This document shows positions 9,021 to 18,014 of a stretch of DNA of 39,917 nucleotides, piece by piece. Source of the DNA: Chitinophagaceae bacterium (GTDB lineage Bacteria > Bacteroidota > Bacteroidia > Chitinophagales > Chitinophagaceae); contig CANGMZ010000017.1 in the NCBI GenBank assembly GCA_947454715.1, forward strand, positions 1-39,917, given 5' to 3'. The position numbers and the translations under genes are program-made. Each line of letters begins with the position of its first letter. Positions within the stretch are counted from its first letter, which is position 1. The notes beneath the pieces were generated by a model. The model saw nothing but the letters and a program-made list of their open reading frames with translations. It had not been told where the DNA came from and did not search any database.

Positions 9021-9578
9021 ATGTTTAAGATATATACTAAGACAGGAGATAAGGGTGGTACCAGTCTGATAGGCGGTGTGCGTGTACCCAAGAGCCATAT
9101 AAGAATAGAAAGTTATGGTACTGTAGATGAACTGAACTCCTATATAGGTATGGTGAGTGATATGGTTAATAATGAGCAGGTGGTTGCGCAACTGAGGGAG
9201 ATACAGGACAGGTTATTTACTGTAGGGTCTGCACTGGCTACTAACCCAGATAAGGAAGTGAAAATGAAACTGCCTGACTTGCATGATAGTGATGCAGTGT
9301 GGCTGGAGGAGCGTATAGATGAGATGAATGAAGTATTGCCGGAGATGCGGTCATTTATATTGCCCGGTGGCAATCTGGCATCGAGTACATGCCATGTAGC
9401 AAGGTGTGTGTGCCGCAGGGCAGAACGTATATGTGTGGCTATGCAAGAACAAGACGAATTTATGCCGGCACAGATACTGCAATATCTCAACCGATTATCT
9501 GATTATTTGTTTGTGCTCAGCCGTTATATAAGTCATATCAATAATGCGCCGGAAATGCCTTGGAGGGCAAGAATGTAG
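9021..9578 (+). CDS. PduO-type ATP:cob(I)alamin adenosyltransferase
   Basis: The enzyme transfers the adenosyl group of ATP to cob(I)alamin, making coenzyme B12 for mutases. The 185-residue protein begins with the diagnostic ATP-binding segment TKTGDKGGTSLIGG. It carries GTVDELNS, the helical core, and the RRAERI motif near residues 136-141, as in PduO/MMAB. The likely clients in this window are IcmF (1720-5121) and whichever mutase uses the B12-binding subunit at 11469. It converges with the outer-membrane protein gene at 9671, with a long hairpin between. Confidence 0.92.
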   Translation: MFKIYTKTGDKGGTSLIGGVRVPKSHIRIESYGTVDELNSYIGMVSDMVNNEQVVAQLREIQDRLFTVGSALATNPDKEVKMKLPDLHDSDAVWLEERIDEMNEVLPEMRSFILPGGNLASSTCHVARCVCRRAERICVAMQEQDEFMPAQILQYLNRLSDYLFVLSRYISHINNAPEMPWRARM

Positions 9579-9610
9579 TGTGGGGAAGGAGGACACATAA
9601 AACGAATTAA

Positions 9611-9649
9611 AACGAATAGGGCTGCAACATCGTTGCAGCCCTATTCGTT
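9611..9649. terminator. Bidirectional terminator hairpin
   Basis: A perfect 18-bp stem (9611-9628 with 9632-9649) has a 3-base loop and lies between convergent genes. On the minus strand it is followed by TTAATTCGTTTTA, so it best serves the minus-strand gene. The plus-strand tail is A-rich. Confidence 0.75.
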
Positions 9650-9670
9650 AATATAAAATCATTATTAAAA

Positions 9671-10627
9671 TTAGTACATTTTCCACCACTGGTTGTCGCG
9701 GCTGAGTATTTTGTAATAAAGAGTAAAGCTGATAGAAGAATATGCATCGTTGTTAGCAGGATTTCCTCTCATATTACCGGCCACATTTGGTTGTGCCAGA
9801 TTATGGTAGAATGCTTTGTCCTGTATCAATGTAGCTGTAGCAGCTTCAGATGCTGAAAGGTGTTTTGCATATTCACTAGGGTCTATGTATTTTCCGCTTA
9901 CACCATCGAGATAGTCGGTGAATGTTTTGCGATAAAGTACTTCAACACCAATGTTAAGGTGTTTGCCAACATCCCAACGGTAAGCAATGCTCATAGGTAT
10001 GCAGAACTGCCACAAAGAGTAAGATGGTGGGTAACCTGCGCCGAAGCCATCACCTTCAATATGCAAATCGTAGATGTTCACGAATTTTGTGCCAAGGCCA
10101 ACAACACTTTTAGGTGTGAAATGGAAATAACCCAAACCTGCACCTAATACGAGTTGCCCTCTCTTCATTGCTTTCTTCTTCTCCGGGTTGTATCTGAGTG
10201 GCGTGAATTCCATCAATACATTACCTTCAATAATATCAGACTTTGATCTCTGTTGACGTGCATATCTCTGATAGGCATCAGATCCCTGCGAAGCAGATAC
10301 TTTTGCTTTATCGTAGTTCCATTCGTCAGTAGCGTAGATAGTACCGTAGTTGAGCCCGAATTTCACTCCCAGACAAGGATGAATGGTGTAGCGACCAAAC
10401 ATGCCACCCATAAAGGTAACCTTATCAAAATACTTACTGTTAGTATAGTGATCGATAAGTGTTTTTGTGCCCACATCGCCCCACATATCAGCTAATCCGA
10501 AATTGGTGCCAATAGACCATCCTGAAGGTTCAATAAAAACCCTTGATGCATCTTGTGCGTAAGTAGCTGTAGCTGAGCAAGCAGCTATTACTATGGTTAA
10601 GAGATTACGGATAGACTTAGCCCGCAT
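9671..10627 (-). CDS. Outer-membrane beta-barrel protein, DUF6089-like
   Basis: The 318-residue protein has a signal peptide with an Ala-Gln cleavage site (TYAQ), then a succession of amphipathic strands rich in Gly, Tyr and Phe, as in small outer-membrane barrels. It shares with the protein at 16654 the order: early Gly-rich segment ending WGD or FGD, central barrel, TDYLD-VS-xY near the C-terminus, and an RGNxxxxDxY motif. This suggests paralogy and likely DUF6089-type membership. It starts 32 bases after the enoyl-CoA hydratase stop and may be the last gene of that operon. Function is unknown. Confidence 0.7.
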   Translation of the reverse strand: MRAKSIRNLLTIVIAACSATATYAQDASRVFIEPSGWSIGTNFGLADMWGDVGTKTLIDHYTNSKYFDKVTFMGGMFGRYTIHPCLGVKFGLNYGTIYATDEWNYDKAKVSASQGSDAYQRYARQQRSKSDIIEGNVLMEFTPLRYNPEKKKAMKRGQLVLGAGLGYFHFTPKSVVGLGTKFVNIYDLHIEGDGFGAGYPPSYSLWQFCIPMSIAYRWDVGKHLNIGVEVLYRKTFTDYLDGVSGKYIDPSEYAKHLSASEAATATLIQDKAFYHNLAQPNVAGNMRGNPANNDAYSSISFTLYYKILSRDNQWWKMY

Positions 10628-10659
10628 GTATTTTTATTTTTGAAGGTTGAAGATATAAA

Positions 10660-11439
10660 TTATTTTCCTTTAAATACAGGTTTTCTTTTTTCAAGAAACG
10701 CTGCGGTGCCTTCTATTTTATCTTCAGAGTCGAAACAATCACCAAATGCATCTATTTCATCTTCAAAACCGTTAGGGTCGCATTTTGCTGCTTTGTTCAC
10801 CAAGGAGATGATATGACCTACTGCCAATGGGGCTTTGGTTTGAATCTTTTGTAAAATTTCTTTTGTTTTAATGATGAGGTCGGCAATAGGGAAAACATGG
10901 TTGACCAAGCCTAGTGCCTTTGCTTCTTCTGCTCCTATCATATCTGCTGTCATCATCAGCTCCATAGCTTTTCCCTTGCCAATAAGCTGTGTGAGGCGTT
11001 GTGTGCCACCATAACCAGGTATAAGACCCAGATTAACTTCCGGTTGACCGAATTTTGCATTTTCGCTGGCTACTCTGAAATGGCAAGCCATTGCTAATTC
11101 GCAACCACCACCTAAAGAGAAGCCATTAACAGCTGCAATAACCGGTTTAGGGCAATTTTCTATTTTATTGAACACCAGTTCTGCACCTTTACGCGCCAAT
11201 GCAGCACCGCCATCTTTTTTAAGAGCGGTAAACTCTGTAATGTCTGCGCCAGCTACAAATGCTTTTTCACCTGCACCTGTTATGATTGCAGATTTGATTT
11301 CAGGGTTGGTGTAGACTTCCTGCATCGCCATGCCAATCTCTGCTATCACGTCCTTGTTCAGGGCATTCATTTTATCCGGACGGTTTACTGTAATTGTAAA
11401 TATTCCGTTCTCGAGATGAGTGAGTAGTGTGTTATACAT
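10660..11439 (-). CDS. Enoyl-CoA hydratase/isomerase (crotonase family)
   Basis: The protein likely hydrates a trans-2-enoyl-CoA in acyl-CoA breakdown. The 259-residue protein has the oxyanion-hole segment AGADITEF (about 66-73) and NGFSLGGGCELAMACHF, with both catalytic Glu positions met (ELAMAC and QPEVNLGLIPGYGGTQRL). The C-terminal FLEKRKPVFKGK ending is that of hydratase-type family members. It lies 29 bases downstream of the B12-binding subunit, suggesting a shared mRNA and a link to branched-chain or butyrate metabolism. The exact substrate cannot be told from sequence. Confidence 0.9.
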   Translation of the reverse strand: MYNTLLTHLENGIFTITVNRPDKMNALNKDVIAEIGMAMQEVYTNPEIKSAIITGAGEKAFVAGADITEFTALKKDGGAALARKGAELVFNKIENCPKPVIAAVNGFSLGGGCELAMACHFRVASENAKFGQPEVNLGLIPGYGGTQRLTQLIGKGKAMELMMTADMIGAEEAKALGLVNHVFPIADLIIKTKEILQKIQTKAPLAVGHIISLVNKAAKCDPNGFEDEIDAFGDCFDSEDKIEGTAAFLEKRKPVFKGK

Positions 11440-11468
11440 AGTCTTTTATATAAAAATTCCTTTAAATA

Positions 11469-11885
11469 TTATCTTCTGTTTTCCTCTACCCATTTGTAGA
11501 TGTAGTCAGATACTTCGCTTGTGTTAGCACCCGGAGCAAATAGCTTACCTACGCCCATTGCGTTGAGTTCAGCCATATCTTCTGCGGGTATAATACCTCC
11601 ACCTGTAAGTAAGACATCGGTAAGTCCTTTTTCTTTCATCATTGAAATGATTCTTGGGAAAACGGTCATGTGTGCACCACTGAGAATACTAATGCCAATG
11701 GCATCAACATCCTCCTGAAGAGCAGCATTAACCACCATTTCGGGTGTCTGCCTGAGGCCTGTATAGATTACTTCCATACCCGCATCTCTCAATGAAGTTG
11801 CAATTACTTTAGCTCCTCTGTCATGTCCGTCAAGACCCACCTTAGCTACCAGTACCCTAACCGGGCGTTTTTGTTTGTCGTTCAT
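11469..11885 (-). CDS. Stand-alone B12-binding subunit of an acyl-CoA mutase
   Basis: This 138-residue protein is a lone cobalamin-binding domain like the small subunit of split methylmalonyl/isobutyryl-CoA mutases. It has DGHDRG at 19-24 (His21 the cobalt ligand), SILSGAH at about 82-88 and LLTGGGIIP at about 110-118, the standard base-off/His-on binding elements. The catalytic large subunit is not in the window. It heads a cluster with the enoyl-CoA hydratase and an outer-membrane protein. It could work with a large mutase subunit elsewhere; IcmF has its own B12 domain and should not need it. Confidence 0.9.
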   Translation of the reverse strand: MNDKQKRPVRVLVAKVGLDGHDRGAKVIATSLRDAGMEVIYTGLRQTPEMVVNAALQEDVDAIGISILSGAHMTVFPRIISMMKEKGLTDVLLTGGGIIPAEDMAELNAMGVGKLFAPGANTSEVSDYIYKWVEENRR

Positions 11886-12082
11886 AATAAGTGGTAAAAA
11901 CCGTGTAAAAGTAGTGATTTCTACGTCTTATTATAGCATTGTTGCCGTCAAACTGACAAAGCACATTTTGCTAAGCGGTATAGACGCTATTTTGCTGTTC
12001 AGGTTTAAGTGTGGTTGAATTTGATAATTCCCCTTCATTTTACGTTTTTTCTTTTTTTGATCGTTTTGTGAAGCAGCGTTTT

Positions 12083-12090
12083 TACATTTG
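12083..12090 (+). promoter_or_regulatory. Candidate -7 box (TACATTTG) close to the start of the TIGR02757-type gene
   Basis: TACATTTG matches TAnnTTTG and ends 7 bases before the ATG at 12098. A TTG at 12057-12059 lies 23 bases upstream. If used, the mRNA would have almost no leader. Confidence 0.35.
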
Positions 12091-12097
12091 GCATTAT

Positions 12098-12871
12098 ATG
12101 GCAGACATACTGGAGCTGAAGGAATTTTTTGATGAGAAGGTAGCACTTTACAATCAACCGTCGTTTATTGATAAAGACCCTGTGTGTATCCCCCATTTGT
12201 ATACCAAGCAGCAGGATATTGAGATCTCGGGTTTGTTTGCGGCAGTACTTGCCTGGGGTAACCGGACTACTATTATTAATAGTTGCTATAAAATAATGGG
12301 GTGGATGGATAATGCTCCTCATGATTTTATTGTGCACCACCAAGAAACGGACCTAAAGCGTTTTCTTCATTTTGCGCACCGCACCTTTAATACCACAGAC
12401 CTGCTGTATTTTATTTACTTTCTTAATTACCATTATACACGGCATAATTCTTTAGAACAAGCGTTTGTACCGGATAAAAAATACACGGAACTCAATGTAA
12501 AACAGGCACTTATTCATTTTCATAACTACTTTTTTTCGATAGAGCACCCCGACCGTACCCAAAAGCATATTGCCACACCGGATAGAAATTCGGCGTGTAA
12601 ACGGTTGAACATGTATTTGAGGTGGATGGTAAGAAAAGATAAATGCGGTGTGGATTTCGGGATATGGAAAAAGATAAGCCCGGCACAACTTATTTGCCCG
12701 CTCGATGTGCATGTGGCAAGGGTGGCTCACAGGTTAGATTTATTACCTACGAACAAGGCAGACTGGAAAAATGCGGAAGCCCTGACCGATTTACTGAAGC
12801 AGTTGAATAGCAAAGACCCTGCCGTATATGATTATGCTTTATTTGGTTTGGGTATGGCGGAGCGATTGTAG
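12098..12871 (+). CDS. TIGR02757 (DUF2400) family protein
   Basis: The function of this family is unknown; members are widespread in Bacteroidota. The 257-residue protein opens MADILELKEFFDEKVALYN and has the characteristic segments DPVCIPHLY, LAWGNRTTIIN and, near the end, LICPLDVHVARVA followed by YDYALFGLG. The last region recalls helix-hairpin-helix DNA glycosylase folds, where an LDxH motif sits close to the active site; this is my inference. The start at 12098 is preferred over the in-frame ATG at 12011 because it matches where family members begin. No signal peptide. It stands alone between divergent and downstream genes. Confidence 0.85.
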   Translation: MADILELKEFFDEKVALYNQPSFIDKDPVCIPHLYTKQQDIEISGLFAAVLAWGNRTTIINSCYKIMGWMDNAPHDFIVHHQETDLKRFLHFAHRTFNTTDLLYFIYFLNYHYTRHNSLEQAFVPDKKYTELNVKQALIHFHNYFFSIEHPDRTQKHIATPDRNSACKRLNMYLRWMVRKDKCGVDFGIWKKISPAQLICPLDVHVARVAHRLDLLPTNKADWKNAEALTDLLKQLNSKDPAVYDYALFGLGMAERL

Positions 12872-13106
12872 TTAAAAGTGGAGCTCGGTTTCGGTCGTCT
12901 ATAACAGTAAAACTTATAATTCTTGTTGTCAAAAAATGTTCTGTTATATAATAATAAGGTATAAATGGGGTGATGATTTGAAGAAGAGTGGTAAAAATAT
13001 TTCGACAAATAGGCTGAAAAAGCGCGAAATATCAATATTTGTGCGGTATTTTCACGAAAAAAATATATATTATTGAGGCAGGGGTACATTTTTTTACATT
13101 AAATCC

Positions 13107-13114
13107 TATCTTTG
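13107..13114 (+). promoter_or_regulatory. Candidate -7 box (TATCTTTG) of secDF
   Basis: TATCTTTG fits TAnnTTTG and lies 47 bases before the secDF ATG. The DNA upstream is strongly A/T-rich. No TTG at the standard distance is present. The rest of the 12872-13161 gap holds no gene that I can support. Confidence 0.5.
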
Positions 13115-13161
13115 CCAACCTATTTTAAACATATTACGTAATATTAATTTAATTAAAACCT

Positions 13162-16100
13162 ATGCAATTAAAAGGTTTGGTAAAGTTTTTTACTGTCGCA
13201 CTTATCCTTTTTGCGCTGTACCAGCTGTCGATAACGTTCGTGGTAAGAAACCAGGAAAAGAAAATGCATGCGCAAGCAGATCGTGAAGTAAAGGCGCTCT
13301 ATCCCGGAGCATCGGAAGATTCTACAAAGAAGCTTACAGATGCACGTTATCAGGCTATATCTGATAGCATGCAGGATGTTGAGATATTCAATGTAGGAAT
13401 CAAGAAGTACACGCTCGCTGCTGCTAAAGATGAAGAACTCAAATTGGGTCTTGATCTTCAGGGTGGTATGAACGTTACACTTGAGGTGAGCCTTGATGAC
13501 ATGGTGCGTTCTATGTCCAACAATCCTAAAGATCCGGCTTTGAATAAAGCGATCGCAGCTGCCAGTGAGAAAAAAGCAAATAGTGAAGCTAACTTCATTA
13601 CTCTTTTCGGAGAGGCTTATCTTGGTCAGAACCCTAGTGCTAACCTCGCAGCTTTGTTTACAAAGCCTTCTGAGAAAAACATAGTTCGTACTTCAACTAA
13701 CGATGAAGTATTGAAGGAGTTGAACAACGAAGCGAAAGATGCGATCAAGCGTACTTACAATGTATTACAGACTCGTATAGATAAGTTTGGTGTATCTAGC
13801 CCTAACGTTAACCTTGATGAAAAGAAAGGTATCATAACTGTAGAATTGGCTGGTGTTACTAACCCTGAGCGTGTGCGTCAATATTTACAGGCTACTGCGA
13901 AACTTCAGTTCTTCGAAACTTATAATAATGAAGAGTTGATCGGTTCATTGATGGCTGCTAATGATGCATTGGCAAGACATCTTTCAGGAACAGAAGATAC
14001 TACAGGTAAAGATTCTACTGCAACTGCAAAAGCTGACACTACTAATAAGGGAGCAGTTTCTGATACAGGTAACCTTGCTTCTTTAATGGGTAAGAAAGGG
14101 GATAAAGGAACAGCGGCTGCTAAGGGCACTGATTCTAACTCTGTAAAAGAGCAGGAATACAAGTCAAAGAATCCTTTGTTCTCTATCATGTATCCATTTG
14201 TTGATCAGAATGGTCAGCCAGAACAAGGCCCGGTAGTGGGTCGTATTCTTAAGAAAGATACTGCTAAGTTCAACCGTTACATGGCAATGGAATCTGTAAA
14301 GAGCAAATTGCCACCAAACGTGAAATTGGTATTTGGTGCAGAAGACAAGAAGAACCCGGTTCTGATGGTTTATGCAGTAAAAGTGCCTGCAGGTGGTGTT
14401 GCTAAGCTGGAAGGTGATAACGTAACAAACGCTCGTAAAGACTTCAACCAATTGTCTGGTAAGCAGGCAGTATATATGGAGATGACCCTTACAGGTTCTC
14501 ACATTTGGAAAGAAATGACAGGCCGTAACGTTGGTCGTTTCATAGCTGTAGTTTTGGATGATAAGGTTTATTCTTGCCCACGAGTGCAGGGAGAGATACC
14601 ATCAGGTGGTACTGAAATATCAGGAAACTTTACACCTGAACAAGCAGGTGACCTTGCAAACATTTTGAAGTCAGGTAAATTGCCGGCTCCGGCACATATT
14701 GTTGCTGAGCAAGTGGTAGGTCCTACATTGGGAGCTGAGAATATCGATAAAGGTATCAACTCACTTATCCTTTCTTTCGTAGTAATATTTGTGTTGATGT
14801 TGGTTTACTATAATACCGGTGGTATTGTAGCTGACATCTCTCTTATTCTTAACTTGTTGTTTACTGTAGGTATTCTTTCTATCTCATTGTTGCATGCTAC
14901 ATTGACTATGGCGGGTATTGCGGGTCTGGTACTTACTATTGGTATGGCTGTGGATACGAACGTTATCATATTTGAGCGTATCAAGGAAGAGTTACTTGCG
15001 GGTAAGAGCTACAATCAGGCGGTGACAGATGGTTACAGAAGATCTTATGCTCCTGTATTTGATGGTCACATCACTACATTGATTACAGCGGTTATCTTGT
15101 TTATCTTTGGTTTGGGTCCTGTGCGTGGTTTCGCAACTACACAGATCATCGGTATATTGCTTTCATTGTTCTGCGGTATTTTGGTATCACGTCTTATTAC
15201 TGATATGTACACTAAGCGTGAGCGTCACTTTAATTACTTCACAGGATTATCTAAGTCAATATTCCGTAAAGCACACTTCAAGTTTGTAGAAGCAAGAAAG
15301 TATACTTACATTATCTCTGTTATCATCTTCGTAATGGGTATCAGCACTTATTGGGTTGGTTTCAATAAGGGTGTAGAGTTCAGCGGTGGTCGTAGCTACA
15401 AGGTGAAATTTGACAAAGCATATTCTACTGAAGAAGTAAAGACTAAATTGAAATCTTACTTTGGTGATTATCCTGCAGTTAAGACAATCGGTTCTGACAA
15501 GCAGTTAGATATCACTACCGGTTATCTGATTACTAATGCAGGTCAGAATATAGATAAGCAAGTAGAAGAGAAATTGTTTGAAGGTTTGACAAAAGAGAAC
15601 CTGATTCCATCTACAACTACTATGTCTGAGTTCAAGAGAAAGTATTTGCAACAGTCAACTACTGTATTGCCTACTATCTCTGACGATTTAAAGCGTGGTG
15701 CGGTTAAGGCGACAGTTATTTCTCTGTTGGCGATTTTTATCTATATTTTGCTTCGTTTCCGTAAGTGGCAGTATTCTTTGGGTACCGTACTTTCATTGTT
15801 GCACGATATCTGTGTTACATTGGCTGTGTTCTCTTTCTTCAAGGGTCGTGTGCCATTTGCATTGGAAATAGATCAGCACTTTATTGCAGCGGTACTTACT
15901 GTATGTGGTTTCTCAATGAATGACACGGTTATCGTATTTGACCGTATCCGTGAGTACTTCCGTAAGTCGCCAAATGAAGATAAGGTAACGATCATCAACC
16001 GTGCGATTAACGATACATTGAGCCGTACAATTATGACATCACTTACTGTATTCATTACATTGGTAATCTTGTTCTTTGTGGGTGGTGAGGCAACTAAGGG

Positions 16101-16254
16101 CTTTGCATTCGCAATGATGATTGGTGTTATCACCGGTACTTACTCTTCTATCTTCGTGGCTGCTCCTGTTCTTGTTGACATGGACAGAAGCGGATCTCTG
16201 AAAGTTGAGTCAGATGCTGAAGCACGTATTGAAGAATTGAAGAAATTAGCATAA
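13162..16254 (+). CDS. secDF: Protein translocase subunit SecDF (fused)
   Basis: SecDF uses the proton-motive force to help SecYEG complete protein export across the inner membrane. The 1030 residues fuse SecD and SecF. There is a first membrane helix at about 7-25, LGLDLQGGMNVTLEV at about 95-109, a large periplasmic domain, then the SecD membrane block with GMAVDTNVIIFERIKEEL at about 594-611. The SecF half has GVEFSGGRSY at about 736-745 and CGFSMNDTVIVFDRIRE at about 915-931. Residues 274-331 form a Thr/Ala/Lys/Asp/Gly-rich insert of low complexity in the periplasmic domain. Codon use (CGT for Arg, GGT for Gly) suggests high expression. Single-gene unit with its own promoter box and terminator. 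Confidence 0.96.
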   Translation: MQLKGLVKFFTVALILFALYQLSITFVVRNQEKKMHAQADREVKALYPGASEDSTKKLTDARYQAISDSMQDVEIFNVGIKKYTLAAAKDEELKLGLDLQGGMNVTLEVSLDDMVRSMSNNPKDPALNKAIAAASEKKANSEANFITLFGEAYLGQNPSANLAALFTKPSEKNIVRTSTNDEVLKELNNEAKDAIKRTYNVLQTRIDKFGVSSPNVNLDEKKGIITVELAGVTNPERVRQYLQATAKLQFFETYNNEELIGSLMAANDALARHLSGTEDTTGKDSTATAKADTTNKGAVSDTGNLASLMGKKGDKGTAAAKGTDSNSVKEQEYKSKNPLFSIMYPFVDQNGQPEQGPVVGRILKKDTAKFNRYMAMESVKSKLPPNVKLVFGAEDKKNPVLMVYAVKVPAGGVAKLEGDNVTNARKDFNQLSGKQAVYMEMTLTGSHIWKEMTGRNVGRFIAVVLDDKVYSCPRVQGEIPSGGTEISGNFTPEQAGDLANILKSGKLPAPAHIVAEQVVGPTLGAENIDKGINSLILSFVVIFVLMLVYYNTGGIVADISLILNLLFTVGILSISLLHATLTMAGIAGLVLTIGMAVDTNVIIFERIKEELLAGKSYNQAVTDGYRRSYAPVFDGHITTLITAVILFIFGLGPVRGFATTQIIGILLSLFCGILVSRLITDMYTKRERHFNYFTGLSKSIFRKAHFKFVEARKYTYIISVIIFVMGISTYWVGFNKGVEFSGGRSYKVKFDKAYSTEEVKTKLKSYFGDYPAVKTIGSDKQLDITTGYLITNAGQNIDKQVEEKLFEGLTKENLIPSTTTMSEFKRKYLQQSTTVLPTISDDLKRGAVKATVISLLAIFIYILLRFRKWQYSLGTVLSLLHDICVTLAVFSFFKGRVPFALEIDQHFIAAVLTVCGFSMNDTVIVFDRIREYFRKSPNEDKVTIINRAINDTLSRTIMTSLTVFITLVILFFVGGEATKGFAFAMMIGVITGTYSSIFVAAPVLVDMDRSGSLKVESDAEARIEELKKLA

Positions 16255-16280
16255 TGCTTTTTTCGAGTTGTTATTATAAA

Positions 16281-16315
16281 AAATGTCCCGCTGTAAAGCG
16301 GGACATTTTTGTTTT
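16281..16315 (+). terminator. Terminator of secDF
   Basis: A perfect 11-bp stem (16281-16291 with 16298-16308) with loop TGTAAA is followed by TTGTTTTT, 27 bases after the secDF stop. Confidence 0.85.
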
Positions 16316-16316
16316 T

Positions 16317-16653
16317 GGGATATTTGTATTGCAAAAAATTGATACGGCATTTCGACTTTACTCTGCTGTGTTTTCTTAAGGTGTTGTCTTTTGCTGTATA
16401 ATTTTCCTAATGAGATATATTTCTGACTATCAGTACTTCGTTGTGATGCATTGGCGTTACAGCAAGCTTTCTGTATTAAAACTGGTTAGTAGATAATATA
16501 GAAGTTGCTAAACAAAATCTAATTGTTTGATGAATGGAAAAGTGAACGTTTGTATGGTTGGTGGACCTGTTATGTTTAAGAGGGGTTTGATTTCATCTTA
16601 CAATGCGGATTTTAGACCCGTAACAGATCTAAAATGGTAGCTGTGAAATCTGA
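16317..16653. other. Intergenic stretch with no supported gene
   Basis: About 340 bases between the secDF terminator and the end of the minus-strand outer-membrane protein gene. It is A/T-rich and shows no strong hairpin, no TAnnTTTG match that I trust and no convincing reading frame. One 36-codon frame at 16530-16640 is the longest I could see and has no family features. Confidence 0.6.
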
Positions 16654-17520
16654 TTAATAACTCTTAATCAGCTCCCTGCTCATAAATGCAGGGCATTTGT
16701 AGGTTGTGAAGTTGAAAGAGATGCTGAACACAGCCATGAGGTATTGATCGCTGCTGCTGGCATTACCACGTTGTTTGCCTGCACGACCTAATGTGGTATT
16801 ACCTGGTATTTCCACGCTGCGGTCTTGGAGTGCTTTTGCAGGGTTCGCTATTGTATTCCGTGGGAACAAATCTGAGCCTACATAAGTACTGCTTACATCA
16901 TCGAGATAGTCGGTGAGGGTTACTCTGTCTGCAATTTCGAAGGAAAGATTAACACCAGGTCTCAGCCAGTATTTTACACCTGCACCAATAGGGAAGCATA
17001 CTGCAAAATTGCTGTATTTTCTATTGCTATATCCTGCGTTCTGACCTTCCGTGCCCAGTGGGCGAAGGTCGTAGGTTCTGCCATTGTAGGTTGTGTATGG
17101 GTTGTAGTAGAACCCGCCGATGCCACCTGTAAGGTATGGTGTGAAACGAAAGCTTCGATCTCCGGTAATAAATCTGAAAAAATTGAATTCTGCCTGAAGC
17201 GATAGCTCTATTACTTTGCTTTTAAAATTCAGATTACGGGCTACTTCAAAAGGGATAGTGTTGTACTTGTCGTCGTAGCCTACAACTGTGTAGTTACCGC
17301 TTAGTTTAAGTGCAATATAAGAGTTCATGCGCCTGCGGGCATAAAGGCCATAAGCAGGAGCTACTGTCTGAAAACCATAATGTTCATTAAGGTCACCAAA
17401 ATATTGGCTGGCACCAATTGATACGCCGAGTTCATTGGCAGTAAAATATGACTGCGCATTCATCTTGCTGCTATTCAGCAAAAAGGTCATGAGGAAAACT
17501 ATACCAAATACTTTACGCAT
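16654..17520 (-). CDS. Outer-membrane beta-barrel protein, DUF6089 family
   Basis: With the ATG at 17520 the protein is 288 residues and begins MRKVFGIVFLMTFLLNSSKM with an Asn-Ala-Gln cleavage site. The longer reading back to 17595 would need a TTG start and would bury the signal peptide. The mature start NELGVSIGASQYFGDLNEHYG is typical of DUF6089 proteins in Bacteroidota. Barrel-like strands follow, ending with TDYLDDVSSTYVG and RGNASSSDQY. It is a probable paralog of the protein at 9671. A terminator at 17628 separates it from the isc genes upstream. The role is unknown; an outer-membrane location is inferred. Confidence 0.78.
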   Translation of the reverse strand: MRKVFGIVFLMTFLLNSSKMNAQSYFTANELGVSIGASQYFGDLNEHYGFQTVAPAYGLYARRRMNSYIALKLSGNYTVVGYDDKYNTIPFEVARNLNFKSKVIELSLQAEFNFFRFITGDRSFRFTPYLTGGIGGFYYNPYTTYNGRTYDLRPLGTEGQNAGYSNRKYSNFAVCFPIGAGVKYWLRPGVNLSFEIADRVTLTDYLDDVSSTYVGSDLFPRNTIANPAKALQDRSVEIPGNTTLGRAGKQRGNASSSDQYLMAVFSISFNFTTYKCPAFMSRELIKSY

Positions 17521-17627
17521 ATCTTGTGTACTCAAAATCAGGTCAACAGTTACTAAGTTATACTTGTTGCAAGTGTAACCTTTTATAAACGTCAAAATTA
17601 TTCTTTTTATTGCTTATATGCTTAACC

Positions 17628-17667
17628 ATAAAGAAAAAAGGCATTGAAGATTCCTTCAATGCCTTTT
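17628..17667 (-). terminator. Terminator of the isc cluster
   Basis: A perfect 14-bp stem (17636-17649 with 17654-17667) with a 4-base loop is followed on the minus strand by TTCTTTATGG after a T-rich stem end. It lies 20 bases after the iscA stop. Confidence 0.88.
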
Positions 17668-17687
17668 AGATAATTATAAATAAGGGG

Positions 17688-18014
17688 TTAAACTGCAAAA
17701 CTTTCACCACAACCACAGCTTCTGCTGGCGTTGGGGTTACTGAAGTGGAAGCCCTTGCCATTGAGCCCATCGGAAAAATCGAGAGTAGTGTCGCAGAGAT
17801 ATAAAAAACTTTTCAAATCCGTGACCAACTTTACTCCCTGATCTTCAAATGTTTGATCTTTAGGTTGCGATTCATTATCGAAATCCAGTTTGTAAGATAA
17901 GCCGGAACATCCGCCACCTACCACGCTCACACGCAGAAAATAGTCATCGCCTAAATCCGCATCGCGTTTAAGCTGCTCAACTTTTTCTTTTGCTTTATCA
18001 CTAACGTAAATCAT
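17688..18014 (-). CDS. iscA: IscA/SufA/ErpA-type iron-sulfur carrier
   Basis: A-type carriers accept Fe-S clusters from a scaffold and deliver them to apo-enzymes. The 108-residue protein has the three conserved cysteines: Cys36 in GGGCSGLSY, and Cys100 and Cys102 in SCGCGESF. Length and fold pattern are standard. It follows iscS and iscU on the same strand, separated from iscU by 147 bases that include a 14-bp perfect hairpin, so its expression may differ from that of iscSU. Subtype (IscA versus SufA or ErpA) is assigned only from context. Confidence 0.92.
   Translation of the reverse strand: MIYVSDKAKEKVEQLKRDADLGDDYFLRVSVVGGGCSGLSYKLDFDNESQPKDQTFEDQGVKLVTDLKSFLYLCDTTLDFSDGLNGKGFHFSNPNASRSCGCGESFAV

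Noticed and set aside
8394-9191. A 265-codon minus-strand frame
   Set aside because: It lies antisense to the ABC ATPase and adenosyltransferase genes, both with complete motif sets, and its translation has no recognisable features.
16530-16640. A 36-codon frame in the gap after secDF
   Set aside because: No signal, membrane segment or promoter box supports it, and frames this short are expected by chance in A/T-rich DNA.
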